A DNA stretch of 64,000 nt from Alphaproteobacteria bacterium (GCA_028871455.1 JAGWNF010000002.1:124001-188000); one strand, 5' to 3'; numbered from the stretch's first letter, positions 44,021 through 55,454 are shown. The notes: a model not told the origin generated them from the sequence alone. Made by a program: numbers and translations.

Positions 44021-45099
44021 GCCTCGTCGAGCCGCTTGCCGATGGCGCCGCGGCGGAGCCGCCGCGCCGCATCGCGCCCTTCCGGTTCTTCGGCGAGGCG
44101 ATCGTGCCCGTCGCGGTTTCGGCGGACGAGCCGCCGATGCTGCAGGTCATCGTCGACACCGAGGAGGAATTCGATTGGTCGCGGCCCTTCAGCCGCAAGA
44201 CCACCGGCGTCCGCAATATCGCGCACCAGCTCAAGGCGCAGCCGATCTTCGACCGCTACCGCATCAGGCCGACCTATGTCGTCGATCATCCGGTTGCGAG
44301 CCAGAGCATCGGCTACGGGCCGCTACGCGAGCTCCTCGTCGACGGCCGCTGCGATATCGGCGCGCATCTCCAGCCCTGGGTCAATCCGCCGTTCGTCGAG
44401 GACGTCAATCATCTGTCGTCCTATCCCGGCAACCTGCCGCCCGAGATCGAGCGCGAGAAGCTTGCGGTGCTCACCGACACGATCGAGCGCAATTTCGGGG
44501 TGCGACCGCTCGTCTACCGCGCCGGCCGCTATGGCCTCGGTCCGCGGAGTTTCGACTTGCTCGATCGGCTGGGTTACGAAATCGATGCCAGCGTGCTGCC
44601 GGGCGTTGATCTGACCCGCCGCTTCGGTCCCGATTTCTCGGACTTCGGGCCGCAACCCTTCCGCTTCGGCCGCGACGGGCGGCGGCTCGGCATTCCGCTC
44701 ACCGTTGCCCATGTCGGCGCCCTCGCGGCGCGCGCCCGTGCGCTCTATCCCTGGCTCGACACGCGGCCGGCGGATCACCTGATGCTGAAGGCGGCGGCCT
44801 CGCGGCTGCGCCTCATGGAGCGCATCCAGCTGACGCCGGAGGGCTTCACGCTGGCCGAGCAGCGGCGGCTGGTGCGCGCGTTACTGGCGCGCGGACAGCG
44901 CGTGTTCAATTTGAGCTATCACAGTCCGTCGCTCATGCCCGGCGGCGCGCCCTATGTCCGCGACGCGGAGGACCTGGCGCGGTTCTTCGACCGGCTCGAG
45001 GGCCTGCTGGACTTCTTCGTCAACGACGTGAAGGGCCGCTTCATGACGCCGCTCGAGGTCAAGCGACGCCTGACTGGCGTCGCGCCGCCGGTTAATTGA
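44017..45099 (+). CDS. Polysaccharide deacetylase-family protein (WalW-like)
   Basis: About 360 residues of a NodB-like fold. Q-V-I-V-D-T-E-E-E-F-D-W supplies the catalytic acid pair, R-P-T-Y-V-V-D-H-P-V and G-A-H-L-Q-P-W-V-N-P-P the metal-site His, and V-Y-R-A-G-R-Y-G-L-G the third block. It resembles the WalW-type deacetylases of LPS and EPS loci. It starts at GTG 44017 overlapping the previous stop and converges on prsT with an 8-base overlap. It is the second deacetylase of the locus after the DUF3473 enzyme. Confidence 0.82.
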   Translation: MSLVEPLADGAAAEPPRRIAPFRFFGEAIVPVAVSADEPPMLQVIVDTEEEFDWSRPFSRKTTGVRNIAHQLKAQPIFDRYRIRPTYVVDHPVASQSIGYGPLRELLVDGRCDIGAHLQPWVNPPFVEDVNHLSSYPGNLPPEIEREKLAVLTDTIERNFGVRPLVYRAGRYGLGPRSFDLLDRLGYEIDASVLPGVDLTRRFGPDFSDFGPQPFRFGRDGRRLGIPLTVAHVGALAARARALYPWLDTRPADHLMLKAAASRLRLMERIQLTPEGFTLAEQRRLVRALLARGQRVFNLSYHSPSLMPGGAPYVRDAEDLARFFDRLEGLLDFFVNDVKGRFMTPLEVKRRLTGVAPPVN

Positions 45100-47884
45100 C
45101 GCTGCTGCCGAGGTTTTTCAGCAGGGCACTCGCCTGCTGCTTGCCGTCGAACGGACCGTTGTAACCGACCACGCGCCGGAGCAGGGCGCGCGCTTCGGCG
45201 GTCTTGCCGGCCCGGCTCAGCGCCACGGCGAAGTGATATTGGACGGACGGATCGTCCGGCATGCCGTAGCTCGCCATGCGCAGATACGCCAACGCGTGGG
45301 CGACGTTACCCTCCGACAGCAGGATCCAGCCGTACGTATCGGCGACGGCGGGCGACAGCGGCGACAGCGCGTAGGCGCGGGCCGCGGTCTGGCGCGCGCG
45401 TGGGTCGCCGCGATGCGCGTAGATCCACGCCAGGTTGTTGAGGACGACCACGTCGTCCGGGCTGCGCGCCACGATATGTTCGAGCACGGTCTGGGCGGCG
45501 GGATAGTTCGTCATCGCCATGTAAACGTCGGCAAGCGCGTGCATCGCCCCAAGATCGCTCGGATGGCGTCCGATCCAAGTGCGCAGCAGTTCGATGCCCT
45601 GCGCCGATTGGCCGGCTTTTTGGAGCACCGCCGCGTGCTGGATCACCAGACCCTCCGACGGCGCGATATGCTCGGCTTGCGCCAGCAACGCGAGACCGTC
45701 GTTGATCTTGCCATCCTTGACCAGCACCGAGGCCATCCACTGCGTCGCCAGCGTCGGGTTTTCCGACGTCGGCGCGAGTTTTTTGGCCAGCGCGTAAGCC
45801 GAGTTGCGTCCCGCGACCCGGTACTCGGCGTAAACCAGCTCCTCGCGATAAAGCGCCGATTTCGGCTCGAGCTTGACCGCCACCTGCAGCTGCTTGCGGG
45901 CGCTCGTCCAATCGCCGATGCCGGCAAGCGCGTTCGCATAACGGTCGAAGGCGACGGGGTCGTTGGACTTCGCTTCGGTGGCGCGCCGATAGGTGGCGAC
46001 GGCTCCCTTGCCGTTGCCCATCGCGGTCTGGATGCGACCCATCATGTCGAGCACGGCGAAGTTGTTAGGGAACTGCTGCATCATCGGCCGCATCGTGTCG
46101 ACCGCCTGGTTCCACTGCGACTGCGACGCGTAGAGATTGGCGATCTTGAGATTGGCCGCCGGGTTGGACGGATCGAGCGCATTGGCGCGCTGCAGTTCAC
46201 TGATCGCACCAGCGTAGTCCTTCATCGCGGTCAGCACGTCGGCCAAGGCGAGGTGCGACGTGAGATTGTCGCTGTCGCGGGCGAGCATCGCACGGTAGAC
46301 CGCTACCGCAGCCTCAGGCCGCCCTTCGCCCATATAGACCTGGGCCAGATTGCGGCCGGCGACGGTGAACTCGGGATGCTTGCGGTAGAGTATCGAGAAG
46401 ATCTGCTCGGCGTTCGTCAGGTTGCCCTGGGCGATCCGCACCAGGCCAAGAAGGTTGGCGGCCACGAGATCGTTGGGCCGCGCCTTGATCAGTGCCTCGG
46501 CGTGGCGTTCGGCCTCGGCGATGTGATGCTCGCGCAGATCGGAGAGGACGAGCGCCGGGCCGGCGATCGCGGCACCGCCGCTGTGGTTGAAGATCGATTG
46601 CAGCTGGTCGACGCCGAGATTGGTTTGGCCGGCGGCGATGCGGCCGACGGCCACCTGTGTGCCGAGCCGCGGATTGTCGCCGGCGGTTGCCGAGGCGCGG
46701 TCGAGTGCCTGCGATGCCTTGGTGTTGTCACCAACGGCGAGGTACGCGTCGGCCAACACCGCCCAGGCGGCGCCGTCGTCCGGATGGACGCGGGTGATCG
46801 GCTCAAGCAGCGAGATGGCCTGGTGCGGCTCGTTCTGGCGCAGTGCGATATCGGCCAGCAGCCGGTTGGCGAGCGGATTGTCCGGCACGCGCGCGGTGAA
46901 ATTCTGCAGGTAGCTGGCGGCCTGGGCGTATTGGCCGAGCGAGAACTCCACCGCGCCCGTGAGCAATTGGGCGACCGGCAGGTTCGAAAGCTGCAGGTTC
47001 GCCTTCTGCAGGTTGTCGTTCGCCTGCTTGATGTTGCCGCGGCCGACGTCGATCAGCGCCTGAAGATAAATACCCTCCGGGCTGTTGGGGAATTCCGTAT
47101 GGACCTGCCGGACATCGGCCTCGGCAGCATCGAGTTGGTTCAGCATAATTTCGAGATTGGCGCGACCGAGCAGCGCCACCGCGTTCTGCGGCTCATGCTT
47201 GACCACCTCGTTGTAGCGCGCGAGCGCGCCCGCGTAGTCGCCGCGGAGACGCAGCAGATCGCCTTTGAGCATCAGCGCGCGGCTGTTCGCCGGGTCGATG
47301 GCGAGCGCCGCGTCGACCTCGTGCTCGGCCTCGGCTTCCTTGTTCTCGAACATCAGCAGCCGGGCGGAGCCGAGCTTCGGCCCGACAGCCCCGGGGTCGA
47401 GCCGCTCCGCTTCGGCGAGCAGCGGCGCGGATTGATCGGGCTGATGCAGCCCGAGATAGGCGAGACCACGCGCCAACCGGACCTCGCTTTCGCTTGTCGG
47501 CGGACGATGGCCGGCGGGAATCTCGCGCAGCACCGCATTGAACTTGCCGCCGCGCAGCAGGCTCTCCGCGAGCAGCGGGGCGACCTTGGCCTCGTCGGCG
47601 CCGCGCGCCAGCGCCAGCCGCGCCTCGGCTTCGGCCGCCGGGATGTTGCCGATCTGGAGATAGATTCGAGACAGGCGCAGGTGGACGTCGGCGTTCTGCG
47701 GTTGGTTACGGGCCGCGTTGCGCAGCTCGATCGCCGCGCCGCGCAGGTCGCCGCGCTCGATCATCTGCTGCGCCTGGTCGGTGTATCCGGTCGACGCCAA
47801 AGTGATCCCCGGCGATCCCGCGAGCATGCCGATCGCGAGTGCGAAGGGCAGGGCACGGCCGATGAGGTTCGAACGCTTGTTCAT
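45092..47884 (-). CDS. prsT: PEP-CTERM system TPR-repeat protein PrsT
   Basis: A 930-residue exported protein. The signal peptide (M-N-K-R-S-N-L-I-G-R-A-L-P-F-A-L-A-I-G) is followed by a long array of about 20 tetratricopeptide repeats, each ending in a pattern like A-x-x-L-x-P-x-N/D. It matches TIGR02917, the PrsT TPR protein encoded with PrsK and PrsR. A Cys lipobox is not evident here (G-I-T-L-A-S-T-G), unlike many family members that are lipoproteins. Its likely role is a periplasmic scaffold for EPS or sorted proteins. It lies 28 bases after prsR in the prsR-prsT direction. The frame continues upstream but ATG 47884 is set by the signal peptide. Confidence 0.9.
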   Translation of the reverse strand: MNKRSNLIGRALPFALAIGMLAGSPGITLASTGYTDQAQQMIERGDLRGAAIELRNAARNQPQNADVHLRLSRIYLQIGNIPAAEAEARLALARGADEAKVAPLLAESLLRGGKFNAVLREIPAGHRPPTSESEVRLARGLAYLGLHQPDQSAPLLAEAERLDPGAVGPKLGSARLLMFENKEAEAEHEVDAALAIDPANSRALMLKGDLLRLRGDYAGALARYNEVVKHEPQNAVALLGRANLEIMLNQLDAAEADVRQVHTEFPNSPEGIYLQALIDVGRGNIKQANDNLQKANLQLSNLPVAQLLTGAVEFSLGQYAQAASYLQNFTARVPDNPLANRLLADIALRQNEPHQAISLLEPITRVHPDDGAAWAVLADAYLAVGDNTKASQALDRASATAGDNPRLGTQVAVGRIAAGQTNLGVDQLQSIFNHSGGAAIAGPALVLSDLREHHIAEAERHAEALIKARPNDLVAANLLGLVRIAQGNLTNAEQIFSILYRKHPEFTVAGRNLAQVYMGEGRPEAAVAVYRAMLARDSDNLTSHLALADVLTAMKDYAGAISELQRANALDPSNPAANLKIANLYASQSQWNQAVDTMRPMMQQFPNNFAVLDMMGRIQTAMGNGKGAVATYRRATEAKSNDPVAFDRYANALAGIGDWTSARKQLQVAVKLEPKSALYREELVYAEYRVAGRNSAYALAKKLAPTSENPTLATQWMASVLVKDGKINDGLALLAQAEHIAPSEGLVIQHAAVLQKAGQSAQGIELLRTWIGRHPSDLGAMHALADVYMAMTNYPAAQTVLEHIVARSPDDVVVLNNLAWIYAHRGDPRARQTAARAYALSPLSPAVADTYGWILLSEGNVAHALAYLRMASYGMPDDPSVQYHFAVALSRAGKTAEARALLRRVVGYNGPFDGKQQASALLKNLGSSVN

Positions 47885-47912
47885 GTCACTCTCCACGCGA
47901 TCCAAAGCGCAC

Positions 47913-49274
<1,362 letters not shown>

Positions 49275-49278
49275 GACA

Positions 49279-51300
49279 TTACGCCGCCGAGGGGACGGCT
49301 CCTTCTCGCGCTAGGGGAAGAACGATGCGCATGGTCGTGCCAGCGCCGGGTTGGCTGATGACGTCAAGTTCGCCGCCGGCCGCGCGCACCAGCTCGCGCG
49401 TTTGATAGGCGCCGATGCCGCTGCCGCCCGTTTTGGTCGTTCGGAACGGACGGAACAGCTCGTTGCGGACGAATTCGGGATCCATGCCGGGGCCGTGGTC
49501 GGCGACCTCGATCGCCAGCCGGTCGTCGGCGACCGTGCCGGCGACGCTCACCGCCGCGCCAGGCGGCGACGCCTCGACGGCGTTGCTGACGACGTGGGTC
49601 AAGGCCGAGCGAAGATTCTCGGCCGGCATGGCAACCCGGGCGGCGATTGGCGGCATGCGCGTCTCAATGACGACGGCCGCGCCGGCAAGTGCGCCGGCGA
49701 CCTCGGCGACGATGCGTGCGGCATCCACCGAAGCAGCGCGCTGCGGCTCGGCGGCGGCCGTGGTCCGCGCATGGAGCTGGAGCAACAGCGCATTCATGCG
49801 CGCCGATGCCGTCTCGACGGTGCGAAAGGCGTCGGCGCGGAAGCCCGGATCGTCGCCGTGGCGTTGTGCATTGACCGCGATCAGGCGCAGCTGGCTCGCC
49901 AGTGTTTTCAGATCGTGGCCGAGAAACGCGAATCGCTTGCCGTAATCCTCGAGCCGACGGGCATCGGCGAGCTGCCGCGCCGCGGTTTCCTCGCAGATGT
50001 AGCTTGCCGCCTGGTGACCGACGGCGCGCAGCAGCTCGAAGCTCTCCCAGTTGAGGTCGAGCGGCGCGCGCGGATGGGCGAGCGCGATAAAGCCGATCAT
50101 ATGGCCGCTGTGCACGAGGGGCACGGCAAGCCAAAACTGACCATCGGCGCGCCATGGCGCCGGGTCGACTTCGCCGTCGAAGACCTGGATCCAATGGCCG
50201 CCGCGAAAGCCGGCGACGAACGCACCGCTCAGCGGCTCGATCAACTCAGCCGGCAGTCGCAGATTGAAGAATGCGGCAGGCCGGAAGCCGACATCCTCGT
50301 CGATCAGCCACAGGGCGCCGCGCGGACTATCGACGATATTGGCGACGGCGTGGATGACGCGCTGACGGAGCTCGGCCCCGTCGCCCGGTGCCGACAGGAT
50401 GTCGATGAAGTTCATCCACTCGACGCGGTAATCGTAGCGCAGCGAGAACAGATTACGCGATACCAGGTAGTTGATCCGCGCTTTGATGCCGCCCGACGAC
50501 AGGACCAGCGTCAGGACGAGGGCGCTGCCGAAGAGCGTTACGACCTGGGCCGCCGGGCCCCAGCCGCCGTGCTGTTGCAGAACCGCGCCCAAGCTTGCGA
50601 CGACGAGCAGAAATACGCCGCTCACCACCAGCGTGAAGGCGTGGAAGACGAGGCTGCGCGAGATATGGTGGTCGATACGCCAGTTGCGGTTGCGCGCCAG
50701 CGTCAGCGCCAGGAACGGCGCCGACAGGCAGGTTGCCGCCGATCGTGCGTCGGCGAAGACCGGATTCACGTGGCCCGTGAGCAGCGCGGTCGAATAGAGG
50801 AACAGGCCATAGGCGAAGAAGCCGCCGATGCCGATGCAGAACGGCACGACGTTCCACAGCCGCTTGGGCTCGATGTTGCGGTAAAGATTCTCGACCAGCA
50901 GCAGGCCCGCGATCGCCAGGCCGGCGCGCGTCACGATTTGCGACCAGACGAGCGCGCCATTGTCGAGATGGACGAGATCGTTGGCCAGCGCCGTGACACC
51001 GGCGAGAACGCCGCCGATCACCGCCAGCCGGCGCATGCCGTGCTTGAGGCTGTCCTCCGCCTGCGGTCGCAGCAGGAATTCGAGCAGCGCCAGCCAGATG
51101 AGCGTTTGGGCCGTCTCGAGCGGCTGAAGCCGGCCGGGCGCCATGCCGAAGGCCGAGCCGAAAGCCCAGAGCGCGGTCGCGGCGGATGCGGCCAGGACGA
51201 AACGGCCCTCGCGCGAAGGCGTGCCGCGCACCAGCGTGAAGAGGAATAGCGCGGCAAAGGCAAGCCCGCAGAGCGCGGCGGTGACGGCGGCGAACGACAT
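49279..51300 (-). CDS. prsK: PEP-CTERM system sensor histidine kinase PrsK
   Basis: A 673-residue membrane kinase. About eight N-terminal helices (residues 1-270) sit before a GAF-like domain (~295-435), then a DHp helix with His462 in F-L-G-H-D-L-K-T-L-A-S-Q and a HATPase_c domain (V-S-N-A-V-E-A-S, D-H-G-P-G-M-D, G-G-S-G-I-G-A-Y). This layout is TIGR02916. ATG 51300 is chosen; the frame also begins at GTG 51315 overlapping the gene before it. It is partnered with PrsR immediately downstream. The stimulus is unknown, probably envelope state or cell attachment. Confidence 0.92.
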   Translation of the reverse strand: MSFAAVTAALCGLAFAALFLFTLVRGTPSREGRFVLAASAATALWAFGSAFGMAPGRLQPLETAQTLIWLALLEFLLRPQAEDSLKHGMRRLAVIGGVLAGVTALANDLVHLDNGALVWSQIVTRAGLAIAGLLLVENLYRNIEPKRLWNVVPFCIGIGGFFAYGLFLYSTALLTGHVNPVFADARSAATCLSAPFLALTLARNRNWRIDHHISRSLVFHAFTLVVSGVFLLVVASLGAVLQQHGGWGPAAQVVTLFGSALVLTLVLSSGGIKARINYLVSRNLFSLRYDYRVEWMNFIDILSAPGDGAELRQRVIHAVANIVDSPRGALWLIDEDVGFRPAAFFNLRLPAELIEPLSGAFVAGFRGGHWIQVFDGEVDPAPWRADGQFWLAVPLVHSGHMIGFIALAHPRAPLDLNWESFELLRAVGHQAASYICEETAARQLADARRLEDYGKRFAFLGHDLKTLASQLRLIAVNAQRHGDDPGFRADAFRTVETASARMNALLLQLHARTTAAAEPQRAASVDAARIVAEVAGALAGAAVVIETRMPPIAARVAMPAENLRSALTHVVSNAVEASPPGAAVSVAGTVADDRLAIEVADHGPGMDPEFVRNELFRPFRTTKTGGSGIGAYQTRELVRAAGGELDVISQPGAGTTMRIVLPLAREGAVPSAA

Positions 51301-51304
51301 GGGA

Positions 51305-52720
51305 CTACCGCGCACCCTCGCGGAACAGGATGACGCGCACGGTCTGGATCAGGATCACGATGTCGAGGAAGAGCGTGCGATTCTTCACGTAATAAAGGTC
51401 GTAGGCGAGCTTCTGCCGCGCGTCCTCGAGCGACGCGCCGTAGGAGTAGTTGACCTGGGCCCAGCCGGTGATGCCGGGCTTCACCGAGTGCCGCTCGTTG
51501 TAGAACGGGATCGAATCGGCAAGCTGGTCGACGAAGAACGGTCGCTCCGGACGCGGGCCAACGAAGCTCATATTGCCTTTGAAGACGTTCCAGAGCTGCG
51601 GCAGCTCGTCGATCCGGAAACGGCGGATGATCGCGCCGGTGCGGGTGATGCGTGGATCGCCATTGGCGGCCCAGCGCGGAGCGCCATCGCGCTCGGCGTC
51701 GGCGCGCATCGAGCGGAATTTGTAGAGCATGAAGGTGCGATTGTGATAGCCGACCCGCTCCTGGCGATAGATCACCGGACCGGGGCTTTCGAGCTTGATG
51801 GCCAGCGCCGTCAGGCCGATCACCGGCAGCGTCGCGACCAGCAATAGGAAACTGACGACCAGATCGAAAGCGCGCTTCGTCAGATTAACGATGCGGCCCT
51901 GGCGAAAGCCGTCGGAATAGATCAGCCAGCTCGGCTGCAGCGCCTCGATGTCGATGCGACCGTTCTCGCGCTCCCAGAACGTGAGATAATCGACAACATT
52001 GACGCCCTCGATCTTGCAATGGAGCAGCTGTTCGATCGGCATGCCGCGACGCTCGTCGGTCGCGACCACGACTTCGCGCACGCCGAGCCCGCGTGCGAAC
52101 TTGGCGAGTGCGCGATGATCCTTGACGGCGCTGAGATCGAGGTCCTCGGCGGGGACCAGATGCGGATCGGCGCCGATATGGACGTAGGCGCGCGGCTCGA
52201 AATAATGATTCGCATGCCGGCGGGCGAGGTCCGCAATGCGCTCGGCGCGCGCGCCGGTGCCCAGCACGACGACGCCACGCCGGAACATCTGGATGTCGGA
52301 GAAACGCATCAGCGCCACGCGCGTGACGACAACGCATCCCATCCATGCCGCGGCGCTCTTGAACATCAGCGCGTGCCATGAACCGGCGAGGTCGCCGAGC
52401 ATGTCGCGGCTGAGGAACAGGCCGCCGATTGCGGCAGCCGGTACCACCATGGCGAGGGCGAGCAGGCCCTTGGTGATCATCAGCCGCGAATCGAGAAAGA
52501 CGTCGTAATTGTAGAGGCCGACCGCGCCCATGGCGCCGGTGGCGATCGCCGACATGCCGAGCGAGAATTGGATCGACGAGGCGGTGAAATGGAACTCGCC
52601 GGCCAGCGCGGTCGTCGTCGGCGCGGTCGCGAGGTAGATCGCGGCGGCCGTCATCATGATTTCGCAAAAGCCGATGACGACGGCCGGGATCGGCACGAAG
52701 TGGCCGAAGATGCGCAACAT
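51305..52720 (-). CDS. XrtA-system priming glycosyltransferase (TIGR03013-like)
   Basis: A 471-residue undecaprenyl-phosphate sugar phosphotransferase that starts the EPS repeat unit. Four N-terminal helices and a cytosolic Rossmann-like domain ([10 protein letters not shown]) precede the bacterial sugar transferase domain: [33 protein letters not shown] and G-P-R-P-E-R-P. It matches TIGR03013 of XrtA loci. ATG 52720 has GGAGCGGG upstream; the longer frame adds a non-conserved basic stretch. It is 4 bases ahead of prsK, so priming and sensing share a transcript. Confidence 0.92.
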   Translation of the reverse strand: MLRIFGHFVPIPAVVIGFCEIMMTAAAIYLATAPTTTALAGEFHFTASSIQFSLGMSAIATGAMGAVGLYNYDVFLDSRLMITKGLLALAMVVPAAAIGGLFLSRDMLGDLAGSWHALMFKSAAAWMGCVVVTRVALMRFSDIQMFRRGVVVLGTGARAERIADLARRHANHYFEPRAYVHIGADPHLVPAEDLDLSAVKDHRALAKFARGLGVREVVVATDERRGMPIEQLLHCKIEGVNVVDYLTFWERENGRIDIEALQPSWLIYSDGFRQGRIVNLTKRAFDLVVSFLLLVATLPVIGLTALAIKLESPGPVIYRQERVGYHNRTFMLYKFRSMRADAERDGAPRWAANGDPRITRTGAIIRRFRIDELPQLWNVFKGNMSFVGPRPERPFFVDQLADSIPFYNERHSVKPGITGWAQVNYSYGASLEDARQKLAYDLYYVKNRTLFLDIVILIQTVRVILFREGAR

Positions 52721-53254
52721 GTCCGAACCCGCTCCGGATACTCTAGCGAGCGGGACGCGCCGTTCTCGTTGCGCCCGAGCTGTCAAAGCCGCCGACTTCT
52801 CGGCGGCGTTTCTGTCAAGCTTGTAGCCTACTGGCAAAGAGTTTTCAATATATAAATGAGTATTTTCGACAAAAAATCCGATATTCCGTAATATAGATGG
52901 TCATCGTAGTAAATAATATGGAAAATATCTTTGGTTTATTACTAATAAATGGTTGACGCCGGCCGCCGGCGAAGACGATCACGGTTAACCGCGCCCGAAT
53001 ACCGCTGGCGTTAACCGGCTTTGTCGGGTCTCGATCGCGTCGGCCGCGGCGTTGGCGCGGCCGAGACTTGGCCCGCGGCGGTCCGACAACTTGCGCCGCC
53101 GGTGCGCAGTGCCGGCACGGGGTCGCGCCGGCCGCCGGAGTCGCCCGGTCGGGCGCCATCGCGCCGCCGCCGGTGTAAGAAATGCCGAACGGCCCTACTC
53201 GGCGGCCGGCATCAGGTTGCGGTACATGAGGCGCAAGGCGCGCTTGAGCGCCGC
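52721..53254. other. Intergenic region with an AT-rich island upstream of the prs operon
   Basis: A 534-base gap between the priming glycosyltransferase and the LLM stub. About 52840-52955 is markedly AT-rich (ATATATAAATGAG, AAAAAATCC, TTATTACTAATAAATGG) in a window otherwise near two-thirds GC, and is the probable promoter of the TIGR03013-prsK-prsR-prsT operon. TTAACC words lie at about 52985 and 53012. No gene is seen. Confidence 0.5.
52788..52807 (-). promoter_or_regulatory. Strong hairpin in the leader of the priming glycosyltransferase
   Basis: GCCGCCGA-CTTC-TCGGCGGC forms an 8-base-pair stem with a 4-base loop, flanked by AAA and TTT, 68-87 bases before the ATG at 52720. The U-tract on either strand is only three bases, so it is a weak terminator at best; an attenuator or RNA-stabilising element is possible. 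Confidence 0.4.
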
Positions 53255-53575
53255 TTAATTACCGCGAATGCGTCATTCCGGCGCTGCCCGGCGATCCGAA
53301 GACGGCGCCGCCGAGCTATCGCTATTTCGTCGACATGGTGGACCGGCTCGGTAAGGTGCGCCCCGAGGACCTGACCGAGAATTCGGTGCTGCTGGGCACC
53401 GCGCAGCAGATCACCGACACGCTGAAGAAGGTCGAGGCCGCCGGATTCAGCGAGGTGATCCTCTATTTCAACGTCGGCCTGAAGCCGCACCAGCAGGTGA
53501 AGGACGAGGGTGAAGGACGAGATGGCGCGCTTCGCCGAACAGGTCGCGCCGGCGTTCCACCGCAAGGCGGCTTAG
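53255..53575 (+). pseudogene. LLM-class flavin-dependent oxidoreductase, C-terminal stub with frameshift
   Basis: The plus strand reads Y-R-E-C-V-I-P-A-L-P-G-D-P, then S-Y-R-Y-F-V-D-M-V-D-R-L-G-K and E-A-A-G-F-S-E-V-I-L-Y-F-N-V-G-L-K-P-H, the C-terminus of luciferase-like monooxygenases. The first ~250 residues are missing. Close to the end a 13-base tandem duplication shifts the frame; the true tail (M-A-R-F-A-E-Q-V-A-P-A-F) resumes in another frame and stops at TAG 53573-53575, overlapping the leuB stop. It is thus broken twice. Confidence 0.8.
53496..53521 (+). repeat. 13-base tandem duplication causing a frameshift
   Basis: GGTGAAGGACGAG occurs at 53496-53508 and again directly at 53509-53521. 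Removing one copy restores the oxidoreductase frame (Q-V-K-D-E-M-A-R-F). Confidence 0.85.
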
Positions 53576-54681
53576 CTCAGCCGCTTCAGCTCGCCCAGTA
53601 CGCGGTCGCCCATCTCGCTCGTCGAGATACGGGGCGCGCTGCCCTGCGCGATGTCGCCGGTGCGCGCGCCGCCGGCGAGCGACTTGGCCACTGCCTGCTC
53701 GACCAGCTTCGCTTCCGCGTCCATGTCGAACGAGTAGCGCAGCATCATCGCCAGCGACAGGATCGCCGCGAGTGGATTGGCCAGGTTCTTGCCAGCGATG
53801 TCGGGCGCGCTGCCGTGCACCGGCTCGTAGAGAGCCTTGCGCCGGCCGCTCTTGTCGGGGGCGCCGAGCGACGCCGAGGGCAGCATGCCGAGCGAACCGG
53901 TCAGCATCGCTGCGCAGTCCGACAGGATGTCGCCGAACAAATTGTCAGTGACGATGATGTCGAACTGTTTCGGATTGCGCACCAGCTGCATCGCGCAGTT
54001 GTCGGCATACATGTGCGAGAGCTGCACGTCGGAATATTCGGCGGCGTGCAGCTTGGTGACTTCCTCGCGCCACAGTATGCCTGATTCCATGACGTTGGAC
54101 TTCTCGACCGAGCAGACGTGCCGGCCGCGCTTGCGCGCGAGATCGAACGCGACGCGCGCGACGCGCACGATCTCGTCGGTGGTATAGACCTGTGTGTTGA
54201 TGCCCTTGCGGCCGCCGCCGGGAAGATTGGTGATGCCGCGGGGCTCGCCGAAATAGACGCCGCCGGTCAGTTCGCGGACGATGATCATGTCGAGGCCGTC
54301 GACGACCTCGCGCTTCAGCGTCGAGGCATCGGCCAGCGCCGGAAAGACGAAGGCCGGTCGCAGATTAGCGAACAGCTCCATGTCCTTGCGCAGGCGCAGC
54401 AGGCCGCGCTCGGGCTTCTGGGCGAAGGGCAGCTTGTCCCACTGCGGGCCGCCGACCGCGCCGAGCAGGATCGCATCCGCCTCGAGCGCCGCCTTCATCG
54501 CCGCTTCGGACAGCGGCGTGCCGTGCTTGTCGATGGCGGCGCCGCCGACGAGGTCTTCCTTGACCTCGAAGCTGGCGATGCGCCGCTGGTCGAAATATTC
54601 GAGCACGCGCGCCGCCTGGCGCGTCACATCGGGGCCGATGCCGTCGCCCGGCAGCAGCAGAATCTTCCGATTGGATGTCAT
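53572..54681 (-). CDS. leuB: 3-isopropylmalate dehydrogenase
   Basis: A 369-residue NAD-dependent decarboxylating dehydrogenase, third step of leucine synthesis. It starts [23 protein letters not shown], the catalytic Tyr/Lys region, N-L-F-G-D-I-L-S-D and the NAD loop [12 protein letters not shown] are all intact. It is last in the minus-strand leu group, 25 bases after leuD. Its stop overlaps the stop of the convergent LLM stub. Confidence 0.95.
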   Translation of the reverse strand: MTSNRKILLLPGDGIGPDVTRQAARVLEYFDQRRIASFEVKEDLVGGAAIDKHGTPLSEAAMKAALEADAILLGAVGGPQWDKLPFAQKPERGLLRLRKDMELFANLRPAFVFPALADASTLKREVVDGLDMIIVRELTGGVYFGEPRGITNLPGGGRKGINTQVYTTDEIVRVARVAFDLARKRGRHVCSVEKSNVMESGILWREEVTKLHAAEYSDVQLSHMYADNCAMQLVRNPKQFDIIVTDNLFGDILSDCAAMLTGSLGMLPSASLGAPDKSGRRKALYEPVHGSAPDIAGKNLANPLAAILSLAMMLRYSFDMDAEAKLVEQAVAKSLAGGARTGDIAQGSAPRISTSEMGDRVLGELKRLS

Positions 54682-54706
54682 GAAACCTCGCGTGAACGGC
54701 CGGCCG

Positions 54707-55312
54707 TCAGAGCCAGGGCTGGATCTGCTTGCGCCGATTCTCGAACTTGGCGATCGCCGGCTCTTTCTTCAGGGTCAGACCGATGTCATCGAGCCCGTCG
54801 AGCAAGCACTGCTTGCGGAACTGGTCGATCTCGAAGCGCACGGTCTGGCCGTCGGGACGGGTGATGGTCTGGCTCGCCAGATCGATGGTCAGCCGCGCGT
54901 TCGCGCCCTTGCGCGCATCGTCCATCAGCTGAGCCACGGTCTCGGCCGGCAGCGTGATCGGCAGAATGCCGTTCTTGAAGCAGTTGTTATAGAAGATATC
55001 GGCGAAGCTCGGTGCGATCACCGCGCGGATGCCGAAGTCGAGCAACGCCCAAGGCGCATGCTCGCGCGACGAGCCGCAGCCGAAATTCTCGCCCGCGACC
55101 AGGATCTCGGCCTTGCGGTAGGCCGACCGGTTGAGCACGAAGTCCGGCTTCTCGGAACCGTCGGCGTTGAAACGCAGTTCGTCGAACAGCGCCTTGCCGA
55201 GGCCCGTTCGCTCGATGGTCTTGAGGTACTGCTTCGGGATGATCTTGTCGGTATCGACGTTGATCATCGGCAACGGCGCCGCGACCCCGGTCAGCGTGGT
55301 GAATCTCTGCAT
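54707..55312 (-). CDS. leuD: 3-isopropylmalate dehydratase small subunit
   Basis: A 201-residue LeuD subunit that pairs with LeuC to isomerise 2- to 3-isopropylmalate. [14 protein letters not shown] and [16 protein letters not shown] are the family signatures. ATG 55312 begins the usual [11 protein letters not shown]; the frame upstream has no family likeness. It is separated from leuC by pstS, an odd break of the usual leuCD pair. Confidence 0.94.
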   Translation of the reverse strand: MQRFTTLTGVAAPLPMINVDTDKIIPKQYLKTIERTGLGKALFDELRFNADGSEKPDFVLNRSAYRKAEILVAGENFGCGSSREHAPWALLDFGIRAVIAPSFADIFYNNCFKNGILPITLPAETVAQLMDDARKGANARLTIDLASQTITRPDGQTVRFEIDQFRKQCLLDGLDDIGLTLKKEPAIAKFENRRKQIQPWL

Positions 55313-55396
55313 GGCCCGTCCGCTGGGAAATATGCCGGCCGGGTTTAGCGGAGACGGGCGCCCAAGGCAAGGCTGCATTGGTCGCGGCGGCCGCGG

Positions 55397-55428
55397 CCAA
55401 AAAAGAGGCCGGGTCTTGCGACCCGGCC
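55397..55428 (-). terminator. Rho-independent terminator after pstS
   Basis: A 9-base-pair perfect stem (55407-55415 with 55420-55428) and a 4-base loop, followed on the minus strand by TCTTTTTT. It lies 27 bases beyond the pstS stop and would separate pstS from leuD. Confidence 0.88.
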
Positions 55429-55454
55429 CCGGTCTTTGGATCAGATGCGGCCGA

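Noticed and set aside
53194-53254. Short minus-strand reading A-A-L-K-R-A-L-R-L-M-Y-R-N-L-M-P-A-A-E before a stop at 53195-53197
   Set aside because: Only 19 codons between two stops. It looks protein-like and might be another C-terminal stub, but it is too short to assign.
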